Shown here: in pieces, positions 10,560 to 20,800 of the stretch
How positions within the stretch are numbered: the stretch's first letter is position 1
How the letters are laid out: the number at the start of each line of letters is the position of its first letter
DNA from: an uncultured Candidatus Pelagibacter sp.
GTDB lineage: Bacteria > Pseudomonadota > Alphaproteobacteria > Pelagibacterales > Pelagibacteraceae
DNA length: 64,000 nt
Direction: 5' to 3'
Assembly: GCA_913030805.1 (NCBI GenBank)
Contig: CAJWDL010000003.1
Coordinates: 1 to 64,000 of the forward strand
The notes under the pieces: generated by a model
Database searches by the model: none
What the model saw: only the letters and a program-made list of their open reading frames with translations
Told to the model about the DNA's origin: nothing
Made by a program: the position numbers and the translations under genes

Positions 10560-11639
10560 ATGACTCTACCAAAGCCAAGAAAAATTCAGTTTGAAAGATA
10601 TACAGAAGGATTATCTCAATTTAAAAAAATTAATAATCCAATTAAATTATCAGCAAATGAGTCAGCTTTAGGACCAAGTCCAAGAGCAATTGAAGCACTT
10701 GAAAGAGAAAAGAACAAAATTTTTAAATATCCAGAATCTGACTCTTCTTCACTGCGAGATGTTATATCTAAAAAATTTAATATTGATTCTGAGAGAATTA
10801 TTTGTGGAGCAGGATCGGATCAGATATTTGATTTGATTTGTCAATTATTTATAGAGCCTGGTGATGAAGTTGTGATTACAGAATATGGATTTATTATGTA
10901 TAGGATTTATGCATCACTTTATAGGGCCAAAGTTCTATTAGCCAAAGAAAAAAACTTTAAAGCATCAATTGATGAGATAATAAATAAGGTTACTGATAAA
11001 ACCAAAATCGTATTTATTGCTAATCCTAATAACCCAACCGGTACTTATTTGTCCAAGAATGAAATGTTCAATTTAAGACAAAGGCTTAGAAGCGATATTC
11101 TTCTAGTTGTTGATGATGCATACTTTGAATTTCTAGATAAAGATGACTTTACTTCAGGCTTAGATCTTTTCAAAGATGAAGCAAATGTTTTAATTACCAG
11201 GACTTTTTCCAAGATTTATGGACTTGCTGGCTTAAGATTGGGTTGGGGTTATTCTTCGAAAGAAATTATTGATACAATGTATCAAATTAAACCTCCTTTT
11301 AATGTAAATAGAGCGGCCCTTTGTTCAGGTATTGAGGCCCTTAAAGATAAAGAATGGATAAAAAAAGCAATTGAACATAATACATTATGGTCAAAAAAAA
11401 TATTTTCTGTTTTAAAAGAATATAAAATTCAAACAAACGAACCAACAGCAAATTTCTTTTTAATGAATTTTAATGAAACAAAAATTAACTCTGATGAAGT
11501 TTTTGAAAAATTAGTTAATGATCGTCTTCTTTTAAGAAAGATGAAACAATATAAAGTACCCAATACTTTACGATTAACCATTGGAGACAAAGAATCAAAC
11601 GAACTCTTTGTCGAAAGTATTAGAAGTATTTTTAAATAA
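10560..11639 (+). CDS. hisC: Histidinol-phosphate aminotransferase
   Basis: Fold-type I aminotransferase: KLSANESALGPSPRAIEA, NPNNPTGTYLS, TRTFSKIYGLAGLRLGWGY; next to tyrA. Confidence 0.9.
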   Translation: MTLPKPRKIQFERYTEGLSQFKKINNPIKLSANESALGPSPRAIEALEREKNKIFKYPESDSSSLRDVISKKFNIDSERIICGAGSDQIFDLICQLFIEPGDEVVITEYGFIMYRIYASLYRAKVLLAKEKNFKASIDEIINKVTDKTKIVFIANPNNPTGTYLSKNEMFNLRQRLRSDILLVVDDAYFEFLDKDDFTSGLDLFKDEANVLITRTFSKIYGLAGLRLGWGYSSKEIIDTMYQIKPPFNVNRAALCSGIEALKDKEWIKKAIEHNTLWSKKIFSVLKEYKIQTNEPTANFFLMNFNETKINSDEVFEKLVNDRLLLRKMKQYKVPNTLRLTIGDKESNELFVESIRSIFK

Positions 11640-12535
11640 TGTTTAAAAAAATTTGTATAATTGGATGTGGTCTAATCGGATCATCTTTGGCAAGAGCAAT
11701 CAAAAAATATAATCTTTCTGAAAAGATAGTTTCTTCCAATAGATCGAATATTGTAAATAAAAAAGTACTTGAACTAAAAATGGTAAACGATTCAAGTTCG
11801 GACACCCAAAAAATGGCTAAAGATTCTGATCTAATTATAATCGCTACTCCGTTGAGTAGCTATGAAAACGTAATTTTAAAAATCAAAAATTCTTTAAAAA
11901 GTGGAACGATATTAACCGATGTAGGATCAGTTAAAGAAAGAGTTATTAGTTTAGTAGAAAAGTCTATTCCTAAAAATGTTTCATGGATTCCATCCCACCC
12001 GATTGCTGGTACAGAAGAAAGTGGTCCTGAAGCTGGATTTTCGGAACTTTTCAAAAATAGATGGTGTATTCTTACGCCAAGCAAAAAAGCAAAAGAGAAA
12101 GATATTGATACACTTAAATCATTCTGGAAAAAAATAGGAAGTAAAGTAGATATTATGGATGCAAAACAACATGACTATATTTTATCAATTACGAGTCACA
12201 TTCCACACTTAGTGGCATACAATATAGTGAGTACATCAATTAATATTCAAGAAGAAAAACAATCTGCTATTATCAAATATAGTGCTGGTGGCTTAAGAGA
12301 TTTTACAAGAATTGCAGCATCTAACCCAATAATGTGGCGAGATATATTCATCCAAAATAAAGCAAATATATCGAAAGAGATAGAAACATTTATTGCAAAT
12401 CTTGAAGATTTAAAAAATGCAATAGAAAATGAAGATGGCAAAAAATTAGAAGAAATTTTTATAAAAACTAAAAAAATTAGAAAAGAAATCATTAAAGCCG
12501 GACAAGATGTGAGCAAACCTGACTTTGGAAGGTAA
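11639..12535 (+). CDS. tyrA: Prephenate/arogenate dehydrogenase
   Basis: IIGCGLIGSSLARAIK Rossmann; TDVGSVKE; IPSHPIAGTEESGPEAG. Confidence 0.92.
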   Translation: MFKKICIIGCGLIGSSLARAIKKYNLSEKIVSSNRSNIVNKKVLELKMVNDSSSDTQKMAKDSDLIIIATPLSSYENVILKIKNSLKSGTILTDVGSVKERVISLVEKSIPKNVSWIPSHPIAGTEESGPEAGFSELFKNRWCILTPSKKAKEKDIDTLKSFWKKIGSKVDIMDAKQHDYILSITSHIPHLVAYNIVSTSINIQEEKQSAIIKYSAGGLRDFTRIAASNPIMWRDIFIQNKANISKEIETFIANLEDLKNAIENEDGKKLEEIFIKTKKIRKEIIKAGQDVSKPDFGR

Positions 12536-12536
12536 A

Positions 12537-14102
12537 CTATTTTTCCAGAATTTTAAACATAGGCAAGAGCTCATTCTTGTAATTTTGCCATGATTTTACA
12601 GAATTTTTATAAATAGGTTTTCTAGCTTGCGCAAAACTGGCTGTAACAATTCCTCTTTTATTTCTATAAAAAGTAAGACAATTTTTATCCCAATCCAAAT
12701 TACAAAAATCTAATAATTTTCTTGATTCAAATTCTTGATTTTCCACTAACTTTTCATACGAGATATCGTAAATAAAATCTGGAAGTAATTGTTTCCAAAA
12801 TTCCATAAGATTTTGATATAGTTTATAATATTTGGCGGCCTCTTCTAAATTATAAGAAAAATTAAGCTCACCCTCAAAAAAGTTTTTAAATAGAGATAAA
12901 CAGGTATCCTTAGGATCTCTTGTACAATGAATTATTTTAGATTTAGGAAGGATTAATTTTATTAAACCGATCCATTTAAAGTTCAGTGGTGCTTTGTCCG
13001 TGATATAATTTTTATTTGTATTATATCTATCTAAATTTTCTAAATATTTTGTTCCCATATTACTAAAAAAGTTTTGATCTTTAATATTAAATTTTTCGGG
13101 AAATTTTATTTTATTGTTAACTAAGAAATTTTCTTTAATGATTTGCGTCAAGTCTCTTAGTTCACCTGCACCATACACACTTTTATGGTTTGCGATTATT
13201 TGTTCTACCAAAGTTGTTCCAGATCTAGGCATTCCTAGAATAAAAATCATTTTATTGCTTTTGTTACCTACATTTTCAAGATTTTGAAAATCAATACTTG
13301 AAAAATAATTTTTAATATTTTCGAATAATTTAACATCATCATTTATTTGATATTTTATGGCATCTCTTTTTATTTTGTTACCTAACTTATAATTTTCGAA
13401 TGATTTCTCATAATTCTTAATGTCTTCATAAGCTTTACCAAGACCAAAATGCAATTCCATTTTTTGAAAATTATTTAATGATCGATCTTTTATTTTGTTT
13501 TCCATGATTTTTAGATGAGGATTGTTGATGTCATATTTTAATGACATACCTAAACTTCGATCGGCTCTAGTAAATTTAGGGTTGATTTTTAAAACTGATT
13601 CAAAACATTTTTTTGACTCTTCAAACTTTCCAAGAGCCTGATATGCCAATCCCAAGTTATTAATTACTATATAGAGCTTGTCATCAATACTTAGTGCAAG
13701 CTTATAGTATTTAATTGCTTCCTCACAATTATTTAATTCCTTCTTTACATTTCCTAAATTACTTATTGGATGCGTAAATTTAGGATTTATTTCTATTGCT
13801 CTTTCATAATAGTGTTGAGCATTTTTTAAGTCATGCATATTATGATACGTGAGGCCCAAGTTATTTATGGCAACAAAAAAATTAGGATTATTTCGGATAG
13901 CGATTTTGTAATATTTTATCGCTTCTTGGAATTTTTTTTGTGACTGCAAACATAAACCGAGGAGATTATAAAGTGCTTGGAAATTTGGAAATTTTTTAAT
14001 AAGCTTCTTAGCTTTTACTTCAGCTGACATATAATCTTTCGCTTTAAAATAATTTAAGATTATTTGTGCCTCTCTTTCCGCTTCTATTTTTAAATTGTTC
14101 AT
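12537..14102 (-). CDS. TPR-repeat protein with C-terminal sulfotransferase domain
   Basis: Several TPRs (e.g. AINNLGLTYHNMHDLKNAQHYYERAIEINP); PAPS-binding ILGMPRSGTTLVEQIIANH; HCTRDPKDTCLSLFKNFFEG. Confidence 0.9.
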   Translation of the reverse strand: MNNLKIEAEREAQIILNYFKAKDYMSAEVKAKKLIKKFPNFQALYNLLGLCLQSQKKFQEAIKYYKIAIRNNPNFFVAINNLGLTYHNMHDLKNAQHYYERAIEINPKFTHPISNLGNVKKELNNCEEAIKYYKLALSIDDKLYIVINNLGLAYQALGKFEESKKCFESVLKINPKFTRADRSLGMSLKYDINNPHLKIMENKIKDRSLNNFQKMELHFGLGKAYEDIKNYEKSFENYKLGNKIKRDAIKYQINDDVKLFENIKNYFSSIDFQNLENVGNKSNKMIFILGMPRSGTTLVEQIIANHKSVYGAGELRDLTQIIKENFLVNNKIKFPEKFNIKDQNFFSNMGTKYLENLDRYNTNKNYITDKAPLNFKWIGLIKLILPKSKIIHCTRDPKDTCLSLFKNFFEGELNFSYNLEEAAKYYKLYQNLMEFWKQLLPDFIYDISYEKLVENQEFESRKLLDFCNLDWDKNCLTFYRNKRGIVTASFAQARKPIYKNSVKSWQNYKNELLPMFKILEK

Positions 14103-14104
14103 AA

Positions 14105-14854
14105 TTAATTTGTCCTTCTTATACCAATTACTTTTAAATTTGCAGTTTTTTCAATTCTCTTAATAGCGTAATTTATATTCATAATTGAGACTTTTTTTGA
14201 CGGTCCATAAGCGTGTATTAGTTTACTTCTAGACAAGGCAATTGCAATATGACCTTTCCAAAAAAATAAATCATTTTTTTTTACATTCTTTCTTTGAATT
14301 TTTTTTTTCAAATATTTAAATTGATCTTTAGAATCTCTAGGAAAATATTGATTATTAAAAGTAAAGCATAGTTGAACTAGTGCGGAACAATCTATGCCCC
14401 GATAACTCTTGCCTCCCCATTTATATTTTGTTCCATTAAAAATTTTTATTTTTTCAAAAATACTATTTGTTTTGTAACTTATTGGTTTTATATCTGAAAT
14501 TTTGATCCACTTATTTTTTTCAAACTCAATAAAAGACTTTGATTTACTGATATGTGATATTTTAGACGAAAATAGAATTTTTTTTTTTATTTTTTTTTTG
14601 ACTGATGGGGCATTATAAACATTAGCTTTTAAAGAACTTACTTTATAATAATAAGTAATTTTTTTTTTAAATTTTTTCTTTTTAATAAAGCCTATATATT
14701 TATCTTCAATTAATTTGATTTTCCACCAATCTCCATTTTTTTTTATTATTTTAAATTTTTCCCCATAGAGCATCTGGGTTGTCAAACCAGATGATACAGA
14801 ATTATTTTTATATACGTTAATTGAGGTATAATTATTGTAATAACTATTTTGCAC
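14105..14854 (-). CDS. SH3-domain NlpC/P60 family peptidoglycan endopeptidase
   Basis: KYKWGGKSYRGIDCSALVQLCF (catalytic Cys) and FFWKGHIAIALSRSKLIHAYGPS; N-terminal SH3-like region. Confidence 0.85.
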   Translation of the reverse strand: MQNSYYNNYTSINVYKNNSVSSGLTTQMLYGEKFKIIKKNGDWWKIKLIEDKYIGFIKKKKFKKKITYYYKVSSLKANVYNAPSVKKKIKKKILFSSKISHISKSKSFIEFEKNKWIKISDIKPISYKTNSIFEKIKIFNGTKYKWGGKSYRGIDCSALVQLCFTFNNQYFPRDSKDQFKYLKKKIQRKNVKKNDLFFWKGHIAIALSRSKLIHAYGPSKKVSIMNINYAIKRIEKTANLKVIGIRRTN

Positions 14855-16622
14855 GAAGTTTTAATTTGTCTTTAATAAACCATAAACAAATCAAAGATGG
14901 AATAACCATTACAGCAGTTAAAATGAAAAATGTTCCCCAGTCTCCGTTTAACCAATCAACTAGTGCTCCCGAAGATGAAGCAAGCGTTGTTCTTCCTGCG
15001 GTTCCGATAGATGCAAGCAACGCATACTGAGTTGCAGTATAAGTTCTATTAACCAACAGTGATATGAAAGCAACAAATGCTACAGTAGCAAATGCAGCAG
15101 CTATATCATCTAAAGCTACCGCCGCTCCAAAAACTAACTGGTGATTGGAAGTTACTATGTGCCATGTCCAAAAATAAAAATTAAGATCAAATTCATAAGA
15201 AACTAAAGGTATTGCTTGAACATACCAATTAAGATAAGAAAATAAAAGATTTGTTACAGCCATCAATATTCCTGCAATGAACATTGTTTTTACAGACCCA
15301 GATCTCATTGCAAATATTCCACCCAGCAATGTAAAAACAACAGTTGTTATCCAACCAACACCTTTTGAGAAAATAGCTATTTCTGATTTAGAAAATCCAA
15401 TTTCTTTATAAAAAACAATAGACATACGTCCAAGAAAAGCTTCTCCAACTTTAAACAAGAAAACAAAAGCTAAAATTCCTATAGCGATGGATAGACCATT
15501 GTTTTTAAAAAAAGTTACTAAAGGTCCACCAATTCTGCCACTAATCCAACTAGCTGTTCTTTGACCCCAATCTCTTTCTGCATTTAATAATGCAATTCCT
15601 AAAATTCCCAAAATAAGTGATACAATTACAAAAGATAATAAAATTTTGAAAAAAAATACAAACACAATAAAGACTGAAGTGAAGATTAAAGCATTACGTT
15701 TAATAAAAAAGTACGATAAACCTCCCACTAGAATTGATATAATTATGTAATGCATTATATTTAATGGTAGAAATGGGAATAAATTTTTTGTTTTCGAAAA
15801 TTCCGGCAAAAGTTCCAAAATGGAAAAGATAAGTAATATACCTCCTAAAATCCTTAAATAATTTCTTTTTGCAGAACCCAAGTCTTTTTCTATAATTTGG
15901 TCACTTATCCTTTGATTTTCTTGTCTTTTATTACTCAGCGTTTCATGAACAAACATTAAACCTATATTCATTAAAATAATTACTACTCCTAAAACTAAAA
16001 AAGTAGTCTGCCAGTAATCTTCAATACCCATATTTTCAAAATATTCTGCTGTGAATAAAGCAATTACTCCTCCTAACTTATAACCTGTCCACCAACCAAC
16101 CACTGCCATTGCTGCTCCAGCAGCCATAGACTTTCCTTCATTTTCATTAATTTGTTCAATTCTTAATGCATCAACGGTTATGTCCTGAGTAGCAGATGCT
16201 ATTGCAATAATTAATCCGACAGCAATTAATATGTAAAGTCCTGACACTGTATATATTCCAATAAATGTAAAGTTTTCTGTTGGGTTAATAAAACTCCAAA
16301 CTACCAAGCTTAGTAAAATTACAATTTGCATTAAAACTATCCATCCTCTTCTATGGCCTAGTTTTTTCGTTAAAAACGGTATTTGAATTCTGTCGATTAT
16401 TGGTGCCCAAAGAAAATTGATAGCATATACACCAAAAATTAGACCTGCCCATCCTATTGTTGATCTGCTAAGTCCTTCTTCTTTTAGCCAAAGAGATAAA
16501 CTGGAGGCAATTAGTACCCAAGGAAAACCACTTATTGCTCCAAGAAGCAAAATTCTGACCATCCTTATGTCCTTGTAGACCATAAGTGAATCAATCCAGC
16601 TTTGTTTTTTTTCTATTTCCAT
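14844..16622 (-). CDS. AmpG-like MFS transporter (muropeptide permease family)
   Basis: Polytopic; LLLGAISGFPWVLIASSLSLWLKEEGLSRSTIGWAGLIF, SATQDITVDALRIEQI, LGHRRGWI; next to an NlpC/P60 gene. Confidence 0.85.
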   Translation of the reverse strand: MEIEKKQSWIDSLMVYKDIRMVRILLLGAISGFPWVLIASSLSLWLKEEGLSRSTIGWAGLIFGVYAINFLWAPIIDRIQIPFLTKKLGHRRGWIVLMQIVILLSLVVWSFINPTENFTFIGIYTVSGLYILIAVGLIIAIASATQDITVDALRIEQINENEGKSMAAGAAMAVVGWWTGYKLGGVIALFTAEYFENMGIEDYWQTTFLVLGVVIILMNIGLMFVHETLSNKRQENQRISDQIIEKDLGSAKRNYLRILGGILLIFSILELLPEFSKTKNLFPFLPLNIMHYIIISILVGGLSYFFIKRNALIFTSVFIVFVFFFKILLSFVIVSLILGILGIALLNAERDWGQRTASWISGRIGGPLVTFFKNNGLSIAIGILAFVFLFKVGEAFLGRMSIVFYKEIGFSKSEIAIFSKGVGWITTVVFTLLGGIFAMRSGSVKTMFIAGILMAVTNLLFSYLNWYVQAIPLVSYEFDLNFYFWTWHIVTSNHQLVFGAAVALDDIAAAFATVAFVAFISLLVNRTYTATQYALLASIGTAGRTTLASSSGALVDWLNGDWGTFFILTAVMVIPSLICLWFIKDKLKLRAK

Positions 16623-16643
16623 AAAGCAAATTATTAAGTTTTT

Positions 16644-18092
16644 TTAGTTTTTCCAAAAGCCTGGAAAGAACAATACTAACAAAGTAAATATCTCCAGTCT
16701 ACCCAATAACATTGCAAAGCTTAAAATCCATTTTGCAAAATTGGATAATTCACTGAAGTTTCCGCTTGGTCCTATCATGTCACCAAGCCCGGGGCCAACA
16801 TTTGAAATTGCTGTTGCTGCGCCAGAAAAAGAAGTAATAAAATCTAATCCGGTAAAAGACAATAGCATCGCAACTAGAAAAAAAATCAAAAAATACAAGA
16901 ATATGAAAGATATGATCGGGGAAATAAAGCGTTTATCGATCTTTTCTTTATTGTAAGATAAGGGAAAAACTCCTCTTGGATAAACGGATTTTTTTATTTC
17001 ATTAATTATGAATAACCATAAAATTTGTATTCTGAAAACTTTAATACCACAAGCTGTTGATCCGGCGCATCCTCCAATAAACATTAATAGTAGAAAAAAT
17101 ACTAAAGAAAAATTACCCCAAAGATTAAAGTTTGTAGTTACATAACCTGTACCAGATAAAATCGAAACTACATTAAAAGCTGATAATCTTAAATTAGAAA
17201 AAAAATTTCCATGCTCTTTGATTAACAAGTTTAGCGTTATTATAATTATGGATATTAGACAAATATAAATTAAACCTTTAATTTGAGTATCTTGAAAAAA
17301 AATTTTTTTATTTCCATCAAGATATTTTAAATAAGCTATGAACGGTATACTTCCTGATATTATAAAAATGATTGATACAATTTCTATTTTTGGGTTTTGA
17401 AAATATCCTATTGATTCACTGTAAGTCGAAAATCCTCCTGTTGCGATAGTTGTCATTGCATGAGCAATGCTATCAAAAACATTCATTCCAACAAAAAAAT
17501 AAGAAACTGCACAAACTGAGCTAAGAAAAAAATAGATTAAAATAATTTTAAAAGCTATTTCCCTAGTTCTAGGTAGAATTTTTTCAGTTGTATCTCCACT
17601 TTGTAATTTAAATAGCTGCATTCCACCAACATTCAATAAGGGTAACACTGTAATTGCCATTACAACAATACCTATTCCGCCTAGCCACTGCAGTAGTGAT
17701 CTCCATATAAGAATAGCTTTAGGAACGTTACTTAAATCTCCTATAACGGTAGATCCAGTGGTTGTTATTCCAGACATGCTTTCAAAAAAAGCATCACTAA
17801 ATGTCAATTCAAGATCTGAAAGAATAAATGGCAAAGATCCGAAAATAGCAATACCAATCCAGGATAGAGAAGTTAATAAGAAGGCTTGTTGTAAATTTAA
17901 TTTTCTGTCTTGATCCAAATTTGAAAGCAAAAAAAGGATACCCATAAATATGGTTACTATAGAGGAATAAACAAAAGTTCCATCAAGTCCATCTTCATAA
18001 ATTAGCTGAACCATTATTGGAGCAATCATGAAAAATCCCAAAATAATTAATAAAATTCCAAGTACGAAAAAAACTGTTTTATAATTAGTCAT
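16644..18092 (-). CDS. trkH: TrkH-family potassium uptake protein
   Basis: SMSGITTTGSTV, AMTTIATGGFSTY, LSGTGYVTTNF, GGCAGSTACGIKVFR selectivity and scaffold motifs. Confidence 0.93.
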   Translation of the reverse strand: MTNYKTVFFVLGILLIILGFFMIAPIMVQLIYEDGLDGTFVYSSIVTIFMGILFLLSNLDQDRKLNLQQAFLLTSLSWIGIAIFGSLPFILSDLELTFSDAFFESMSGITTTGSTVIGDLSNVPKAILIWRSLLQWLGGIGIVVMAITVLPLLNVGGMQLFKLQSGDTTEKILPRTREIAFKIILIYFFLSSVCAVSYFFVGMNVFDSIAHAMTTIATGGFSTYSESIGYFQNPKIEIVSIIFIISGSIPFIAYLKYLDGNKKIFFQDTQIKGLIYICLISIIIITLNLLIKEHGNFFSNLRLSAFNVVSILSGTGYVTTNFNLWGNFSLVFFLLLMFIGGCAGSTACGIKVFRIQILWLFIINEIKKSVYPRGVFPLSYNKEKIDKRFISPIISFIFLYFLIFFLVAMLLSFTGLDFITSFSGAATAISNVGPGLGDMIGPSGNFSELSNFAKWILSFAMLLGRLEIFTLLVLFFPGFWKN

Positions 18093-18189
18093 TTTGATGG
18101 AAACAATATTTTATGGTGTATAAATTTCAACACAATAAGGAATAAATTTATCTATATTTTTTAATGTAAATTTTATAAATCTGTTAATC

Positions 18190-19752
18190 GTGATTGATAA
18201 ATCCATAATTGAAAAAACCACTTCATGGCCTTTTGTTGAAGCTCGAAAATTGATTAAAGATAGGGAAAGTAATTTAAAAAAAAAAGGGAAAATTACTTTG
18301 CAAACTGGCTACGGACCCAGTGGACTTCCACATATAGGAACTTTTGCAGAAGTCGCGAGAACAAGCATGATGGTTAATGCAATTTCTCATTTAACAGATA
18401 TTCCAACTGAAATAATTACTTTCTCTGATGACATGGATGGATTAAGAAAGATTCCTGACAATATCCCTAACTCGAAAATATTAGAGCAAAATTTAAATAA
18501 ACCTTTAACCAATATTCCAGACCCATTTAAAAAATATTCAAGCTTTGGCGAACATAATAATGAAATGTTAAAAAGTTTTTTAAACAAATTTAATTTTAAT
18601 TATAATTTTAAAAGTTCAACTCAATTATACAAATCGGGAAAATTTAATGATGTTTTAGTGCTGATACTGAATAAATACCAAGAAATTATAAATATTGTTA
18701 TTCCAACACTTGGAAAAGAAAGACAAAAAACTTACAGTCCTTTTCTTCCTATTTGCCCAGAGACAGGAAAGGTGTTGGAGATTCCAATGCTGGAAATTAT
18801 TAAAGATAAAAAAAAGATTGTGTTTGATAATAAGGGAGAAAAAATTGAAGTAAGCATTCTAGATGGTAACTGCAAGCTTCAATGGAAAGTAGATTGGGCT
18901 ATGAGATGGTACGCTTTAGACGTCGATTATGAAATGTATGGAAAAGATTTAATAGAGAGTGCGGCTATATCTCATAAAATTTGCAAAGTTTTAGGAAAAA
19001 AAAGTCCAAACGGTTTTCCATATGAATTATTTTTAGATGAGAAAGGTGAGAAGATCTCTAAATCCAAAGGCAATGGTATTACAATCGAAGATTGGCTCAA
19101 ATATGCTTCTCCTGAAAGTTTATCATTATTTATGTATCAAAATCCTAAAAGAGCAAAAAAGCTATATGCTGATGTTGTTCCAAAAGCCGTTGATGAATAT
19201 TTAACTTGTATAGATAAATTTGATCAGCAAGATGCTCAACATAGGCTACTCAATCCTGTTTGGCATGTTCATAACGGAAATCCTCCAAAAGAAAAATCTA
19301 TTATGCCATTTTCGGTCTTATTAAACTTGGTTGGGACAAGTAATGCCACAGATAAAGAAGTATTATGGAAGTTTATAAAAAAATATAAAAAAGATATTAA
19401 AGTTTCAGATCATCCAATTTTAGACAGTTTAGCTAAATATGCTTTAAAATATTTTGTGGACGTAATTAAACCAAAAAAAAAATATAGAAAACCAAATGAG
19501 AAAGAAAAAAAAGCTCTGAAAGATTTAGTAAATAGATTAAAGTCTTGCAAAGACCAGATGGACCCTGAAGCTATTCAAACAATTGTTTATTCAGTGGGTA
19601 AAGATAATGGATATAAAGAAAACTTAAGGGAATGGTTTAAAGCAATTTACGAAATAATTTTTGGAGATCAAGACGGTCCAAGAATGGGATTTTTTATAAG
19701 CTTTTTGGGTATAGAAGAAAGTATGGAACTGATTAATAAGCATATTAAATGA
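18190..19752 (+). CDS. lysK: Lysyl-tRNA synthetase, class I
   Basis: HIGH-like GPSGLPHIGTFAEVART and KMSKS-like EKISKSKGNG; class I LysRS layout. Confidence 0.93.
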   Translation: MIDKSIIEKTTSWPFVEARKLIKDRESNLKKKGKITLQTGYGPSGLPHIGTFAEVARTSMMVNAISHLTDIPTEIITFSDDMDGLRKIPDNIPNSKILEQNLNKPLTNIPDPFKKYSSFGEHNNEMLKSFLNKFNFNYNFKSSTQLYKSGKFNDVLVLILNKYQEIINIVIPTLGKERQKTYSPFLPICPETGKVLEIPMLEIIKDKKKIVFDNKGEKIEVSILDGNCKLQWKVDWAMRWYALDVDYEMYGKDLIESAAISHKICKVLGKKSPNGFPYELFLDEKGEKISKSKGNGITIEDWLKYASPESLSLFMYQNPKRAKKLYADVVPKAVDEYLTCIDKFDQQDAQHRLLNPVWHVHNGNPPKEKSIMPFSVLLNLVGTSNATDKEVLWKFIKKYKKDIKVSDHPILDSLAKYALKYFVDVIKPKKKYRKPNEKEKKALKDLVNRLKSCKDQMDPEAIQTIVYSVGKDNGYKENLREWFKAIYEIIFGDQDGPRMGFFISFLGIEESMELINKHIK

Positions 19753-20798
19753 TGTTTTCTATCTTAAGGCCATTTTTGTTTAACATAGATCCAGAAACTG
19801 CTCATGATTTAGCCATTAAATCACTTAAGTTTAATCCTCTTCCTAGCAAAATGTTTGAGGTTGAAGATGAACAAATGTTAAAAGTTCAGTTACTAGGAAA
19901 AAATTTTCCCAATCCTATCGGCTTGGCTGCAGGTTTTGATAAAAGTGCCGAAGCTTATAATTCGCTATTAAGATTAGGGTTTGGATTTGTAGAAGTTGGC
20001 ACAGTTACCCCATTAAAACAATTTGGAAATCCAAAACCACGAATATTTAGACTTAAAGACGATGATGCTTTAATTAATAGGTTGGGATTCAATAATGATG
20101 GAATCGAAATAATAAAAAATAGAATCAAATTAAATGATAAGAAAGGTATAGTGGGCGTTAATATTGCACCTAACAAGGAAACCAAAGATCAAAAAAATGA
20201 CTTTTGTTTAGGATTAAAAAACTTTTTTGATATAGCGGACTATATTACTGTAAATATTTCTTCGCCAAATACTGAAGGTTTAAGAGATTTTCATGAACAA
20301 GAAAAACTTAAAAATCTTTTACTAGCTCTTAATAAAATAAAAAAAGAAAACAAAACAGATATTTCGCTATTATTAAAAGTTTCTCCAGATATTGAAGATA
20401 ATCATATTTCCGAAATTGTAGATGCGGCAACGAATAATGATATTGCTGCGATTATACTTACGAACACTACAAATGGTAACAGAGATAATTTGAGAAGCAA
20501 AATTAAGAAGGAAAAAGGTGGGCTTTCGGGAAAACCTTTGCAGGAAATATCAACTAATATGATTAAAAAATTTTATAAACAACTAAATGGTAAAATTCCT
20601 ATTATAGGAGTAGGTGGTGTTGATTCAGGCAAATCCGCTTACGAAAAAATTACTGCGGGAGCATCATTGTTACAACTTTATACTGGTTTTATTTACAAAG
20701 GACCATCAGTAGTAAAAGATATCAAAAAAGGATTAATTCAAATTTTAAAAGCCGAGGGATTAAATAATATCAAAGAAGCCATAGGTAAAGGTGCATAA
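19749..20798 (+). CDS. pyrD: Dihydroorotate dehydrogenase (quinone)
   Basis: NPIGLAAGFDKSAEAYNSLLRLGFGFVEVGTVTP; NISSPNTEGLRDF; GKPLQEIST; IIGVGGVDSG. Confidence 0.95.
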   Translation: MMFSILRPFLFNIDPETAHDLAIKSLKFNPLPSKMFEVEDEQMLKVQLLGKNFPNPIGLAAGFDKSAEAYNSLLRLGFGFVEVGTVTPLKQFGNPKPRIFRLKDDDALINRLGFNNDGIEIIKNRIKLNDKKGIVGVNIAPNKETKDQKNDFCLGLKNFFDIADYITVNISSPNTEGLRDFHEQEKLKNLLLALNKIKKENKTDISLLLKVSPDIEDNHISEIVDAATNNDIAAIILTNTTNGNRDNLRSKIKKEKGGLSGKPLQEISTNMIKKFYKQLNGKIPIIGVGGVDSGKSAYEKITAGASLLQLYTGFIYKGPSVVKDIKKGLIQILKAEGLNNIKEAIGKGA

Positions 20799-20800
20799 TG

